Of a stretch of 64,000 nt of DNA, positions 42,530 through 50,085 are shown piece by piece; the stretch's first letter is position 1, and each line of letters begins with the position of its first letter. The notes beneath the pieces were generated by a model, which saw only the letters and a program-made list of their open reading frames with translations, did not search any database and was not told the origin of the DNA. Origin of the DNA: Sphingomonas sp. PP-CE-1A-559 (lineage in GTDB: Bacteria > Pseudomonadota > Alphaproteobacteria > Sphingomonadales > Sphingomonadaceae); contig NZ_SLYA01000001.1 in NCBI RefSeq assembly GCF_004340965.1, positions 992,001-1,056,000 of the forward strand, given 5' to 3'. The position numbers and the translations under genes are program-made.

Positions 42530-43390
42530 TCATGTACTCGCGTTGTCGAACGAAGAAGCCGCGCTAGCGAGTGCAGCGCGCAGCGCGGGATCTTGGACCT
42601 CGCGGGGCGCGGCCGGGGCGCCAATGGCTACGGCGGCAGGAACGGCCCCCAGGCGCCGAAGCTTGGCGACGAGGATCTGCATGTACCGCTGCCACGTTCG
42701 GGGCGCCATGCTGCGTCTGTGGTCGAAATAGTAGGCGTTCGATGTCTGCTCTCGCTGGGGAGCGAACTCGCCGTCGTTGTTCGTCCGGATGCTACGCCGC
42801 ACCCAATCCACGAAGCCGCGGCTCTTCAGCCGCTTGATCGCTTCGATCGCCGCGTTGCGGCTACAGACCGCCCACTCGGCGATGGTATCGTAAGACGGGA
42901 AGAGCGCCCCGGTTGCGAAGTCGATCTTCGCAAGCAGCGCCTCGAGGACGGTAACGTCGATGCGGGTCAGCCGGCCGTCGGCGCGGGCGATCGTCGCGTC
43001 CAGGCGCTCGATCTCGTGGCGGAGCGTCGCCGGCCGACCGATCGGGGCCTGCCCCTGAGCGACAAGCGCCGCCAGCTCAGCCGCGAGCGCGTCGCGCAAC
43101 TCGCGGACCTCGCGCAGCCGGCGATTGGGCAGCTCCTTCCAATCCTGCCGGCGTTGCTCCTTCGCGCTCTGAACCAATGCCTCGCGATGGATTACGCCCT
43201 GGGCGTGTGATCCGTCGCCGACCTTCTTCCATGGCTGAGCGCGCAGATCGTCGACGTCATAGCTATGGCGCCGCGGTACGCGGCGGCCTTCTCCATGATC
43301 GGCCCCGCGTGCCTTCTCGGCGAATCGCGCGCTGGTGCCGCGGATAAGGTTCCGGACAGCCTGACCGCTTGGGGCTCCGCCGCCGCGCAT
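42530..43390 (-). CDS. HTH protein, possible replication initiator-like (HTH_36 type)
   Basis: A 286-residue soluble protein (start ATG at 43390; two adjacent ATGs). The middle is a helical coiled region. The C-terminal half has a winged HTH (LLAKIDFATGALFPSYDTIA, EWAVCSRNAAIEAIKRLKSR, GFVDWVRRS) like those of plasmid RepA-type and HTH_36 proteins. It follows the tRNA-proximal integrase by 13 bases, so the two form an operon. As no other replication gene is recognisable, it is a candidate initiator. Confidence 0.65.
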   Translation of the reverse strand: MRGGGAPSGQAVRNLIRGTSARFAEKARGADHGEGRRVPRRHSYDVDDLRAQPWKKVGDGSHAQGVIHREALVQSAKEQRRQDWKELPNRRLREVRELRDALAAELAALVAQGQAPIGRPATLRHEIERLDATIARADGRLTRIDVTVLEALLAKIDFATGALFPSYDTIAEWAVCSRNAAIEAIKRLKSRGFVDWVRRSIRTNNDGEFAPQREQTSNAYYFDHRRSMAPRTWQRYMQILVAKLRRLGAVPAAVAIGAPAAPREVQDPALRAALASAASSFDNAST

Positions 43391-43403
43391 CATGCTGCAC
43401 CTG

Positions 43404-44669
43404 CTACGGCGCGGCGCGCTCCGCCAGCTGCTGAGCTGGTTGAAGGTCGACAACGAGTAAGTCGGCCCACGTCTGTGCAATGACGCGTCGACGTGGCATG
43501 TACATCGCTCGATTGTACGCAGCTTCCGAGGCGGACATTCCGGCCGGAAGATGCGCCAGCATCAGATCGATCACGGCGCGATCGCCGGTTCGGTCCTCGG
43601 CCGCTGCCAGCTCGTTCATCACGGTCGAGAACGTCGCGCGCCAGCCGTGTGGAACGTGCCGGCCGCGCTGACCGGCATCCCGGTATAGCTTCGACAGCGT
43701 ATTGTCGCTGAGAGGGTTCTTCGGACTGCTGACGCTCGGGAAGAGCAGGGGCCCGTTCCCGAAGCGCTGCAGTGCCACGCGGACGATCTGAACCGCCTGC
43801 GACGACAGAGGTATCACGAACTCGAAGTCGGCATCGTTCTTCCGCTCGACCGTCAATTTCATCTTCTCCGCGGGTACCCGCCAGATCGGTGACGTCGAAT
43901 CGAGCCCCTCGAATTCTTGCGGCGCCGCCATTCGTATGACGCCAGGGCGAGCCGCCGTCAGCGCCAGCAGCCGCGAAGCCAGCTTCGTCGCTGGGAAGGC
44001 GTCCATTGCCTCGACCTTGGCCAGCACCGCCGTTGCCTCGCTCGCCAATCTCACAGCTGGTCGACGTCCCTTGACCATAGGCAGCAGCGCCGGCTTCACG
44101 ACGTGCGCGGGGTCGGTCTCCGTCAAACCGGCGCCGATCGCGTACAGGAAGATCTCCGACATGTGCTGGCGCAGCCGGTGCGCGGTCTCGATCGCCGCGC
44201 GCTCCTCGACCGCGCGCAGGGCCTTCAGCACCATCGGTACGGTTATTGAGCCGATCGGCACCTTGCCGAGCGCTGGGAAGATGTCCTTCTCCATACTCGC
44301 CAGCGCCTTTGCCGCGTAGCGCGGGGACCAGGTCGGCGTCTGCGCCGTGTGCCAGGCGCGCGCTATCGGTTCGAACAACCGAAGCGATTCGGCGGTAACC
44401 GTCGCCTCCCGCTGTTTCCGCTCGATCGCCGGATCGATCCCGGCCCGAAGCAGCAACCGCGCCGCGTTGCGCATTTCCCGCGCATCCTCGAGCGATACGT
44501 CCGGATAGCCGCCGAACGTCAGCCGCTTCTCCTTGTTGCCGAATCGATACTTCATCCGCCACGATCGGAAGCCGGTGGTCGTGACGAAGAGATATAAGCC
44601 GTGCGCGTCGGCCAGCTTCTGCGGCTTCTTGGCTTTCCGTGCATTCCGACACTTCGCATCGGTCAGCAT
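43404..44669 (-). CDS. tRNA-proximal phage integrase (DUF4102/P4-like tyrosine recombinase)
   Basis: A 421-residue integrase beginning LTDAKCRNARKAKKPQKLAD. DUF4102 domain (FVTTTGFRSWRMKYRFGNKE), core-binding domain, then LTAARPGVIRM, HGWRATFSTVM, LAHLP and the nucleophile Tyr in AAYNRA. Reads away from attR with putative arm sites just upstream, the usual arrangement for the enzyme that inserted the element into tRNA-Asn. Overlapped by a longer frame on the same strand that has no protein features. Confidence 0.92.
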   Translation of the reverse strand: MLTDAKCRNARKAKKPQKLADAHGLYLFVTTTGFRSWRMKYRFGNKEKRLTFGGYPDVSLEDAREMRNAARLLLRAGIDPAIERKQREATVTAESLRLFEPIARAWHTAQTPTWSPRYAAKALASMEKDIFPALGKVPIGSITVPMVLKALRAVEERAAIETAHRLRQHMSEIFLYAIGAGLTETDPAHVVKPALLPMVKGRRPAVRLASEATAVLAKVEAMDAFPATKLASRLLALTAARPGVIRMAAPQEFEGLDSTSPIWRVPAEKMKLTVERKNDADFEFVIPLSSQAVQIVRVALQRFGNGPLLFPSVSSPKNPLSDNTLSKLYRDAGQRGRHVPHGWRATFSTVMNELAAAEDRTGDRAVIDLMLAHLPAGMSASEAAYNRAMYMPRRRVIAQTWADLLVVDLQPAQQLAERAAP

Positions 44670-44671
44670 AC

Positions 44672-44735
44672 GGTGCCCCTAGCGCTGAAAACTGGTGTCC
44701 CCAAAGTGCCCCCACTTGAGGCCGGATGCCCCCGA
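44672..44735. promoter_or_regulatory. Putative integrase arm-type sites, right end
   Basis: TGTCCCCA (44696), GTGCCCCCAC (44706) and ATGCCCCCGA (44726), with a weaker GTGCCCCT at 44673, lie between the integrase start and attR. TGCCCCC is the motif also seen inside attL. Confidence 0.45.
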
Positions 44736-44824
44736 ACGGCTTCGAACCGTACCGAACTTCGAATGTGAGGATTTCCGCGGGCTTGCAAGCCTTCGCGGGC
44801 TTCTCGGCACCCCCGCGAACGAGG

Positions 44825-44841
44825 AAATGGCTCCCTGAGTA
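44825..44841. repeat. attR core, overlapping the tRNA-Asn 3' end
   Basis: AAATGGCTCCCTGAGTA, identical to attL. It contains the CCA-bearing 3' terminus of the leftward tRNA, so integration kept the tRNA intact. Confidence 0.85.
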
Positions 44842-44902
44842 GGATTCGAACCTACGGCCACTCGATTAACAGTCGAGAGCTCTACCGCTGAGCTATCAGG
44901 GA
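44828..44902 (-). tRNA. tRNA-Asn (GTT)
   Basis: 75 nt including an encoded CCA. Acceptor stem TCCCTGA/TCAGGGA, D arm TAGCTCAGCGGTAGAGC, anticodon loop CTGTTAATC (GTT), T arm TAGGTTCGAATCCTA. Intact, and the integration target of the prophage. Confidence 0.97.
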
Positions 44903-44990
44903 ACGTTGCCGGAGGCGGCTCTATAAACGGCCGGTCGGACGATGCAAGCGGGTTTCGCCGCAAAAATGCAAAGTCCGCGATAAACCGCGT

Positions 44991-45770
44991 TCAGGCGACG
45001 AACTGTTCCATCGTGATCCGGTCGTCGAGCGCGTGCTCGGGATCGAACAGCAGCGTGAGCTCGCGGGCGCGGTCCATGCAGATGTCGACCTGCGCGACGT
45101 CGCGGATCTCACGCTGGTCGGCGACCGCGGAGACGGGGCGCTTGCCGGGGTCGAGTACGCGGATACGGATGCGTGCCTTGTCGGGCAGGATGGCGCCGCG
45201 CCAGCGCCGGGGGCGGAACGGGCTGATCGGGGTCAGCGCGACCATGCCGGAGCCGAGCGGCAGGATCGGGCCATGCGCGGAGAGGTTGTACGCGGTCGAG
45301 CCGGCCGGGGTCGCGACGAGGATGCCGTCGCAGGCGAGTTCGGCGAGGACGACGCGGTCGTTCACCGTCACTTCGAGATTGGCGGTCTGGCGGGTCTCTC
45401 GCAGGAACGAGACTTCGTTGATCGCGGGCAGCGTGTGCGTCCGGCCGTCGACGCCGATCGCGGTCATGCTGAGAGGTATGACCTTGAACGGTTTCGCGCG
45501 CTCGAGCCGGTCGGTGAGGCCGTGGTGGCGCCATTCGTTCATCAGGAAGCCGACGGTGCCGAGGTTCATCCCGAACACGGGGACCGGCGGCTTGCGGCGT
45601 TCCAGCATCGTGTGCAGCGTCTGGAGCATGAACCCGTCGCCGCCGAGTGCGATGATCACGTCCGCCTCTTCGACCGGCACCCACTCGCCCATGTCGGCGA
45701 GCTCCGCTTCGGCGGCACGAGCAGGCGGGGTATTGGACGCGACCAGCGCCCGCCGCTCGTACAGGCTCAT
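44991..45770 (-). CDS. nadK: NAD kinase
   Basis: A 259-residue enzyme phosphorylating NAD to NADP. VIIALGGDGFMLQTLH carries the GGDG catalytic motif, and LNLGTVGFLMNEW-like NLGTVGFLMNEWR and ATPAGSTAYNLSAHGPILPL are further family signatures. Second gene of a moaA-nadK pair, its ATG overlapping the moaA stop. Confidence 0.95.
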   Translation of the reverse strand: MSLYERRALVASNTPPARAAEAELADMGEWVPVEEADVIIALGGDGFMLQTLHTMLERRKPPVPVFGMNLGTVGFLMNEWRHHGLTDRLERAKPFKVIPLSMTAIGVDGRTHTLPAINEVSFLRETRQTANLEVTVNDRVVLAELACDGILVATPAGSTAYNLSAHGPILPLGSGMVALTPISPFRPRRWRGAILPDKARIRIRVLDPGKRPVSAVADQREIRDVAQVDICMDRARELTLLFDPEHALDDRITMEQFVA

Positions 45771-46780
45771 CCGCCGGTGACGCTCATGTGGCGCGCGACC
45801 GCAGGGCCTTCGCCTTGGCCGATGCGGAAGTCATGCGCCTTGGGCTTTGCAAATAGGCCAGCGTCGATCGCTTCGTCGAGGCCGGCGGTGCCACCTTGGC
45901 GCAGAGCCGCCTTTAGGTCGACCTGGTCGTCATGGCCCAGGCACATGTAGAGCTTGCCTTCGGTGGTCAGGCGGACCCGGTTGCAGCCTTCGCAGAAATT
46001 GGCGGTCAGCGGCGAGATCAGGCCAAGACGCGTGCGCGTGCCGTCGACGTTCCAATAGCGTGCGGGGCCGCCGGTCTTGTGCGGGTCGCGGGCGAGCGTG
46101 AACTGCTGTCCGAGGTCGTCGAACACCTTGGTGAGGGGCAGGAAGCGATCGGTACGATCCTCGTCGATCGCGCCGAGCGGCATCGTCTCGATCAGCGACA
46201 GGTCGAAACCCTCGTCGCGGCACCAGGCGAGCATCGGTGCGATCTCGTCCTCGTTGAAGCCTTTCAGCGCGACCATGTTGATCTTGATCGCAAGCCCCGC
46301 GTCGCGTGCGGCGTAGATCCCGCCGATCACCTGCGACACGTCGCCGTGGCGGGTGATGTAGCGGAAGCGCTCGGGATCGCGGCTGTCCATGCTCACGTTG
46401 ACGCGGCGAATGCCGGCATCGACCATCGCCTCGGCATGCTGCGCGAGGCGCGTGCCGTTGGTGGTCATCGTCAGCTCTTCCAAGCCCGAACCGATGTTGT
46501 GACCCAGGCGCTGGACCAATTCGGCGACGTCGCGACGCACGAGTGGCTCGCCACCCGATAGGCGGATCTTCGTAACGCCGCGTGCGATGAAACGCTCGGC
46601 AATGATCGCGATCTCTTCGAGGCTGAGCAGCTTGCTGCGCGGCAGGAACGTCATCTTTTCGGACATGCAGTAGCGGCAGCGCAGGTCGCAGCGATCGGTC
46701 ACCGAAATCCGCAGATACTTGATCGTGCGACCATGCGTATCGCGCAGCGGCTTTTGCTCGAGGGTGGGCGCGATCGTCAT
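45767..46780 (-). CDS. moaA: GTP 3',8-cyclase MoaA
   Basis: A 337-residue radical SAM enzyme for the first step of molybdenum cofactor synthesis. ISVTDRCDLRCRYCM holds CxxxCxxC for the first 4Fe-4S cluster. FCEGCNRVRLT and the later Cys belong to the C-terminal cluster. It ends in VTGG, the C-terminal GG expected for MoaA. Start at 46780 is directly preceded by GGAGG with short spacing. An upstream GTG (46810) is possible. Confidence 0.95.
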   Translation of the reverse strand: MTIAPTLEQKPLRDTHGRTIKYLRISVTDRCDLRCRYCMSEKMTFLPRSKLLSLEEIAIIAERFIARGVTKIRLSGGEPLVRRDVAELVQRLGHNIGSGLEELTMTTNGTRLAQHAEAMVDAGIRRVNVSMDSRDPERFRYITRHGDVSQVIGGIYAARDAGLAIKINMVALKGFNEDEIAPMLAWCRDEGFDLSLIETMPLGAIDEDRTDRFLPLTKVFDDLGQQFTLARDPHKTGGPARYWNVDGTRTRLGLISPLTANFCEGCNRVRLTTEGKLYMCLGHDDQVDLKAALRQGGTAGLDEAIDAGLFAKPKAHDFRIGQGEGPAVARHMSVTGG

Positions 46781-46895
46781 CTCCTCCGAGCTAAGACGTG
46801 ACTGTCCCACTAACAAGGCCGGATCGGCTGGTATTGGATTGGCGCGCGGCGATACGGCGGCTAGGCTCGCACCGATCGAGCGAGGTGCGACGGAT

Positions 46896-48578
46896 ATGGA
46901 AGACATGCAGATCGCAACGACGCTGTTCGCGGTATCGTTCCGTCAACGTGATGAGATCACGGAGATTTTAGCGAGCGCAGGGGCCGGTGCGGGGTGGCAG
47001 GCGGCGGTCGTGGGCGATGCCGAAGGGTTGGAGAGCCGGTTCCTGGGGAGTGGTGCGGCGGTCGCGTTGATCGATGCGCGCGGTGCGCTCGACGACGGAC
47101 TTTCGGCGACGCGCAGGCTGGGCGGGTTGGTCGCCACCAACGGTGCGGCGTTGCTGGTGCTGGTATCGCGCGGCGATGTCGAGGCGATCGGCGAGTTCTT
47201 CGATGCGGGCGCGACGCAATTCCTCGCGAGTCCGGCCAGCGAAGGCGAACTCGTCCAGGCGTTGCGGTTCGCAGGGCGCCATGCCGCCCGCGCATCCGGC
47301 GGCGCGATCGATCGACGCGGCATACCCGGCGCATCGCACTATGACAGGGAGACCGGCGAAGCGCGGCGCTGGATCGTCAGCCGTATCGCAGAGGAGCGGC
47401 CGGTGGCGGTGGTGCTGGTGGCGCTGTCGCGCCTCGACATCGTCAATGCGGCGCATGGCCGTCCCGCGGTGGATGGTCTGATCGAAGCCGCGGTGTTGCG
47501 CGCGGAGACGGTCGCGCGCCAGGCAATCGGCGTGGATGCGATGGTCGCTCGGCTTGGCGGGTCGGAGTTCGTGCTGGTGATCGAGGCGGCCGGGGCCGCG
47601 GTGACGGCGGCGATCACCGCGCTGGACGCGGCGCTCGCGCGGCCGTTCGCGGTGGCCGATACGCGTGCCGTGCTCGGATGCCGCTTCGGCGTGGCGCAGC
47701 GTCAGCCGGGCGACGATGCGGCGGCGTTGCTGCGCCGCGCGAGCGAGGCGCTGGCGGAGGCGAAGGCGAGCGACGGATCGGTGCTCCACGTCGCGCTGCC
47801 CGACGGGGTCGCGCCGATCGACGCGCTGGCGATCGACCTGCACCATGCGATCGAGCGCGACGAGATCGACTTGCGTTGGCAGCCGCAGGTCGAGATCGCG
47901 AGCGGCAAGATCACGGGGGTCGAGGCCTTGGCGCGCTGGAACCACCGGGCGCTCGGGCCGCTTGGGGCGGATACGTTGTTCGACGCCGCCGACCGGGCCG
48001 ATCTGGGCATCGCGCTGTCGGACCATATCCAGCGGCTGGTGCTGGCGCGTGCGGTCGCATGGCCGGAGGTGTTGGGAACGTTGCGCGTGTCGCTGAACCT
48101 GACGGCGGCGGACATCACGCGGCCGGGTTTTGCCGCGCTGTTCCTCGCGCGAATCGACGAGAGCGGCTTCCCGCGCGGGCGGCTGACGGTCGAGATTACC
48201 GAGACGGGGTTGATCGAAGACCTCGCGGCGGCGTCGGCGTTGCTGGCGGAACTGCGCGGGGCAGGGTGCCGGGTTGCGATCGACGATTTCGGGACGGGCT
48301 ATTCGAGTCTCGCCTATCTGAAGTCGCTGCCGCTCGATTACGTCAAGATCGACAAGTCGCTGGTCCGGGACATCGACGGCAGCGCGCGTGACCGCGTGGT
48401 GGTCGCCGGTGCGATCACGATGGCGCGTTCGCTGGGGCTCGCGGTGATCGCCGAGGGGGTCGAGCGGCCGTCGCAACTCGAACTGCTCGCCGCGGGAGGA
48501 TGCAGCCTGTACCAGGGCTTCCTGCTGTCCGAACCGGTGGGCGAGGCGGCGTTGCTCGAACTGATGGCGAGAGAATGA
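46896..48578 (+). CDS. c-di-GMP phosphodiesterase (REC-like, degenerate GGDEF, EAL)
   Basis: A 560-residue signalling protein. N-terminal 130 residues resemble a receiver-like fold without clear phosphorylation motifs. The GGDEF-like domain carries GGSEF near residue 220, so cyclase activity is unlikely. The EAL domain keeps EALARWNH, NLTAADI, EITETGLIED, DDFGTGYSSLAYLKSLPLDY and AEGVE, so hydrolysis of c-di-GMP is likely. Divergent from moaA. ATG at 46905 is an alternative. Confidence 0.9.
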   Translation: MEDMQIATTLFAVSFRQRDEITEILASAGAGAGWQAAVVGDAEGLESRFLGSGAAVALIDARGALDDGLSATRRLGGLVATNGAALLVLVSRGDVEAIGEFFDAGATQFLASPASEGELVQALRFAGRHAARASGGAIDRRGIPGASHYDRETGEARRWIVSRIAEERPVAVVLVALSRLDIVNAAHGRPAVDGLIEAAVLRAETVARQAIGVDAMVARLGGSEFVLVIEAAGAAVTAAITALDAALARPFAVADTRAVLGCRFGVAQRQPGDDAAALLRRASEALAEAKASDGSVLHVALPDGVAPIDALAIDLHHAIERDEIDLRWQPQVEIASGKITGVEALARWNHRALGPLGADTLFDAADRADLGIALSDHIQRLVLARAVAWPEVLGTLRVSLNLTAADITRPGFAALFLARIDESGFPRGRLTVEITETGLIEDLAAASALLAELRGAGCRVAIDDFGTGYSSLAYLKSLPLDYVKIDKSLVRDIDGSARDRVVVAGAITMARSLGLAVIAEGVERPSQLELLAAGGCSLYQGFLLSEPVGEAALLELMARE

Positions 48579-49000
48579 TGCGGACGTTGATGCTACCCCT
48601 AGCGATCGTCGCGATCGCAGCGCCCGCGATCGCGCAGACGCCCGCCGAAGTCGCGATCCGCAAGGGGATGGATGCGAGCGCGGCGGGTTGGAACGCGGGC
48701 GATCTCGCACGGTTCATGGACATTTATAGCGAGGACGCAGTGTTCGTGACGCCGAAGGGACTGCTTCGCGGCAAGCTGGCGATTGCGGACAAATACCGGT
48801 CCAGCTTCAACGGCACGGGCAATGCGCGCGGCAAGCTGTCGTTCGCGTTCCTGGAAATGCGCGGTCTGGATCCGGCGCATGCGATGCTGTTCGCACGGTG
48901 GACGCTGACCGGGGCGTCGACCAGCGAATCGGGCATGACGACTTTGGTATTCGAGCGGCGTGGCGGCGCGTGGAAGATCATTTCGGATCACAGCAGCTGA
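48575..49000 (+). CDS. Exported SnoaL/DUF4440-like protein
   Basis: A 141-residue protein with a signal peptide (RTLMLPLAIVAIAAPAIAQT) and a single cone-fold domain (DASAAGWNAGDLARFMDIYS, EDAVFVTPKGLLRGKLAI, ERRGGAWKIISDHSS). ATGA overlap with the phosphodiesterase gene. Ligand unknown. Confidence 0.85.
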   Translation: MMRTLMLPLAIVAIAAPAIAQTPAEVAIRKGMDASAAGWNAGDLARFMDIYSEDAVFVTPKGLLRGKLAIADKYRSSFNGTGNARGKLSFAFLEMRGLDPAHAMLFARWTLTGASTSESGMTTLVFERRGGAWKIISDHSS

Positions 49001-49014
49001 ATGTCCGGCGAACG

Positions 49015-50016
49015 ATGTGGGATGACACGATGACACAGCGGCTCGACCGCGCGACTGCGGCGCGATTTGCCGGGCTGACGCTGGGGCATCTGACGCGCGA
49101 ATGGCCGTACAAGCTCGACCAAGTGCTCGACGGGCCCGGCGACCTGGCGCTGCCGAAGACGCTGCATCCGGTGTTTCATGGCAGTTTCGACTGGCATAGC
49201 TGCGTGCATGGCTGGTGGCAGGTGATGCGCCTCGCGCGCCTGTATCCAGGCATGGTGGAGGCCGCCGCGGTCGAGGCGTTGGCGGACCGGATGCTGGTGC
49301 CCGCGCTGATCGCGGGCGAGGTGGCGTATCTCGATCGGCCGGGCACGGGCGGTTTCGAGCGGCCTTATGGCTGGGGCTGGTTGCTCGCGCTGCACGCCGA
49401 GTTGGCGCTCCGGCCCGATCGACCCTGGGCGGCGGCGGTCGAGCCGTTGGCACGCGCATTCGCGGCCCGGTTCGCAGCGTATCTGCCAAAACTGATCTAC
49501 CCCGTGCGGAGCGGGAAGCATGACTGCACCGCGTTCGCTCTCGTCCACGCGCTGCGCTGGGCGCGGACGCACGACGCGTCGCTCGCCGCGTTGATCGAGG
49601 CGCGCGCGCTGGACTGGTACGGGGACGATCGCGACTGCCGCCCGTTCGAGCCGAGCGGGGAGGATTTCCTGTCGGCGACGCTGTGCGAGGCGGCGTTGAT
49701 GAAGGACGTGCTCGGGGCGGACTTCGCGCCGTGGTTGGCGGCGTTCCTGCCCGATCCGTTCGGTCCGGCAACCGCGTGCCTGCGCTCCCCCGCGATCGTC
49801 AGCGACCGGTCCGACGGCCGCCTCGCGCATCTCGATGGCGTGAACCTGTCGCGCGCGTGGTGCTGGCGGACGATCGCCGACGCGCTGCCAGATCCTGCCG
49901 CCGCCCGCGCGATCGCCGACGCACACCTGGCAGAGGCACTGCCGCATCTCGCGGACGATTACATGGGCGAGCATTGGCTGGCGACGTTCGCGCTGCTCGC
50001 GCTGGAGGCGGAATGA
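49015..50016 (+). CDS. DUF2891 family protein
   Basis: A 333-residue soluble all-helical protein: HPVFHGSFDWHSCVHGWWQV, FERPYGWGWLLALHAELALR, PSGEDFLSATLCEAALMKDV and HLDGVNLSRAWCWRTIADAL are characteristic of DUF2891, whose role is unknown (the fold suggests a carbohydrate-active alpha/alpha barrel). Starts at 49015 or the in-frame ATG at 49030. Confidence 0.85.
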   Translation: MWDDTMTQRLDRATAARFAGLTLGHLTREWPYKLDQVLDGPGDLALPKTLHPVFHGSFDWHSCVHGWWQVMRLARLYPGMVEAAAVEALADRMLVPALIAGEVAYLDRPGTGGFERPYGWGWLLALHAELALRPDRPWAAAVEPLARAFAARFAAYLPKLIYPVRSGKHDCTAFALVHALRWARTHDASLAALIEARALDWYGDDRDCRPFEPSGEDFLSATLCEAALMKDVLGADFAPWLAAFLPDPFGPATACLRSPAIVSDRSDGRLAHLDGVNLSRAWCWRTIADALPDPAAARAIADAHLAEALPHLADDYMGEHWLATFALLALEAE

Positions 50017-50085
50017 TCTGAAGAGAAGGGGCTGGCGTAGCGGACCGCGCTGCCTACAGTCGCATCACTCAACGATAAGAGAGTG

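Larger units (their letters stand above)
1969..44841. mobile_element. Integrated HK97-like siphovirus prophage, about 42.9 kb
   Basis: The element is bounded by 17-bp direct repeats at 1969-1985 and 44825-44841. The right copy covers the 3' end of tRNA-Asn. Inside are immunity, packaging, HK97-type head, long-tail, spike and lysis modules in canonical order, AlpA at one end and a tRNA-adjacent tyrosine integrase at the other. No structural gene looks interrupted. Odd points are the absence of a recognisable helicase loader or primase, a second DUF4102 integrase, and a cassette-like accessory region. Whether it is still inducible cannot be read from sequence. Confidence 0.9.

Noticed and set aside
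43390..44715. 441-codon leftward frame longer than the integrase
   Set aside because: A different frame over the same DNA as the integrase, which has all catalytic motifs; this one is Gly/Arg-rich with none.
46968..48710. 580-codon leftward frame
   Set aside because: Antisense to the EAL phosphodiesterase.
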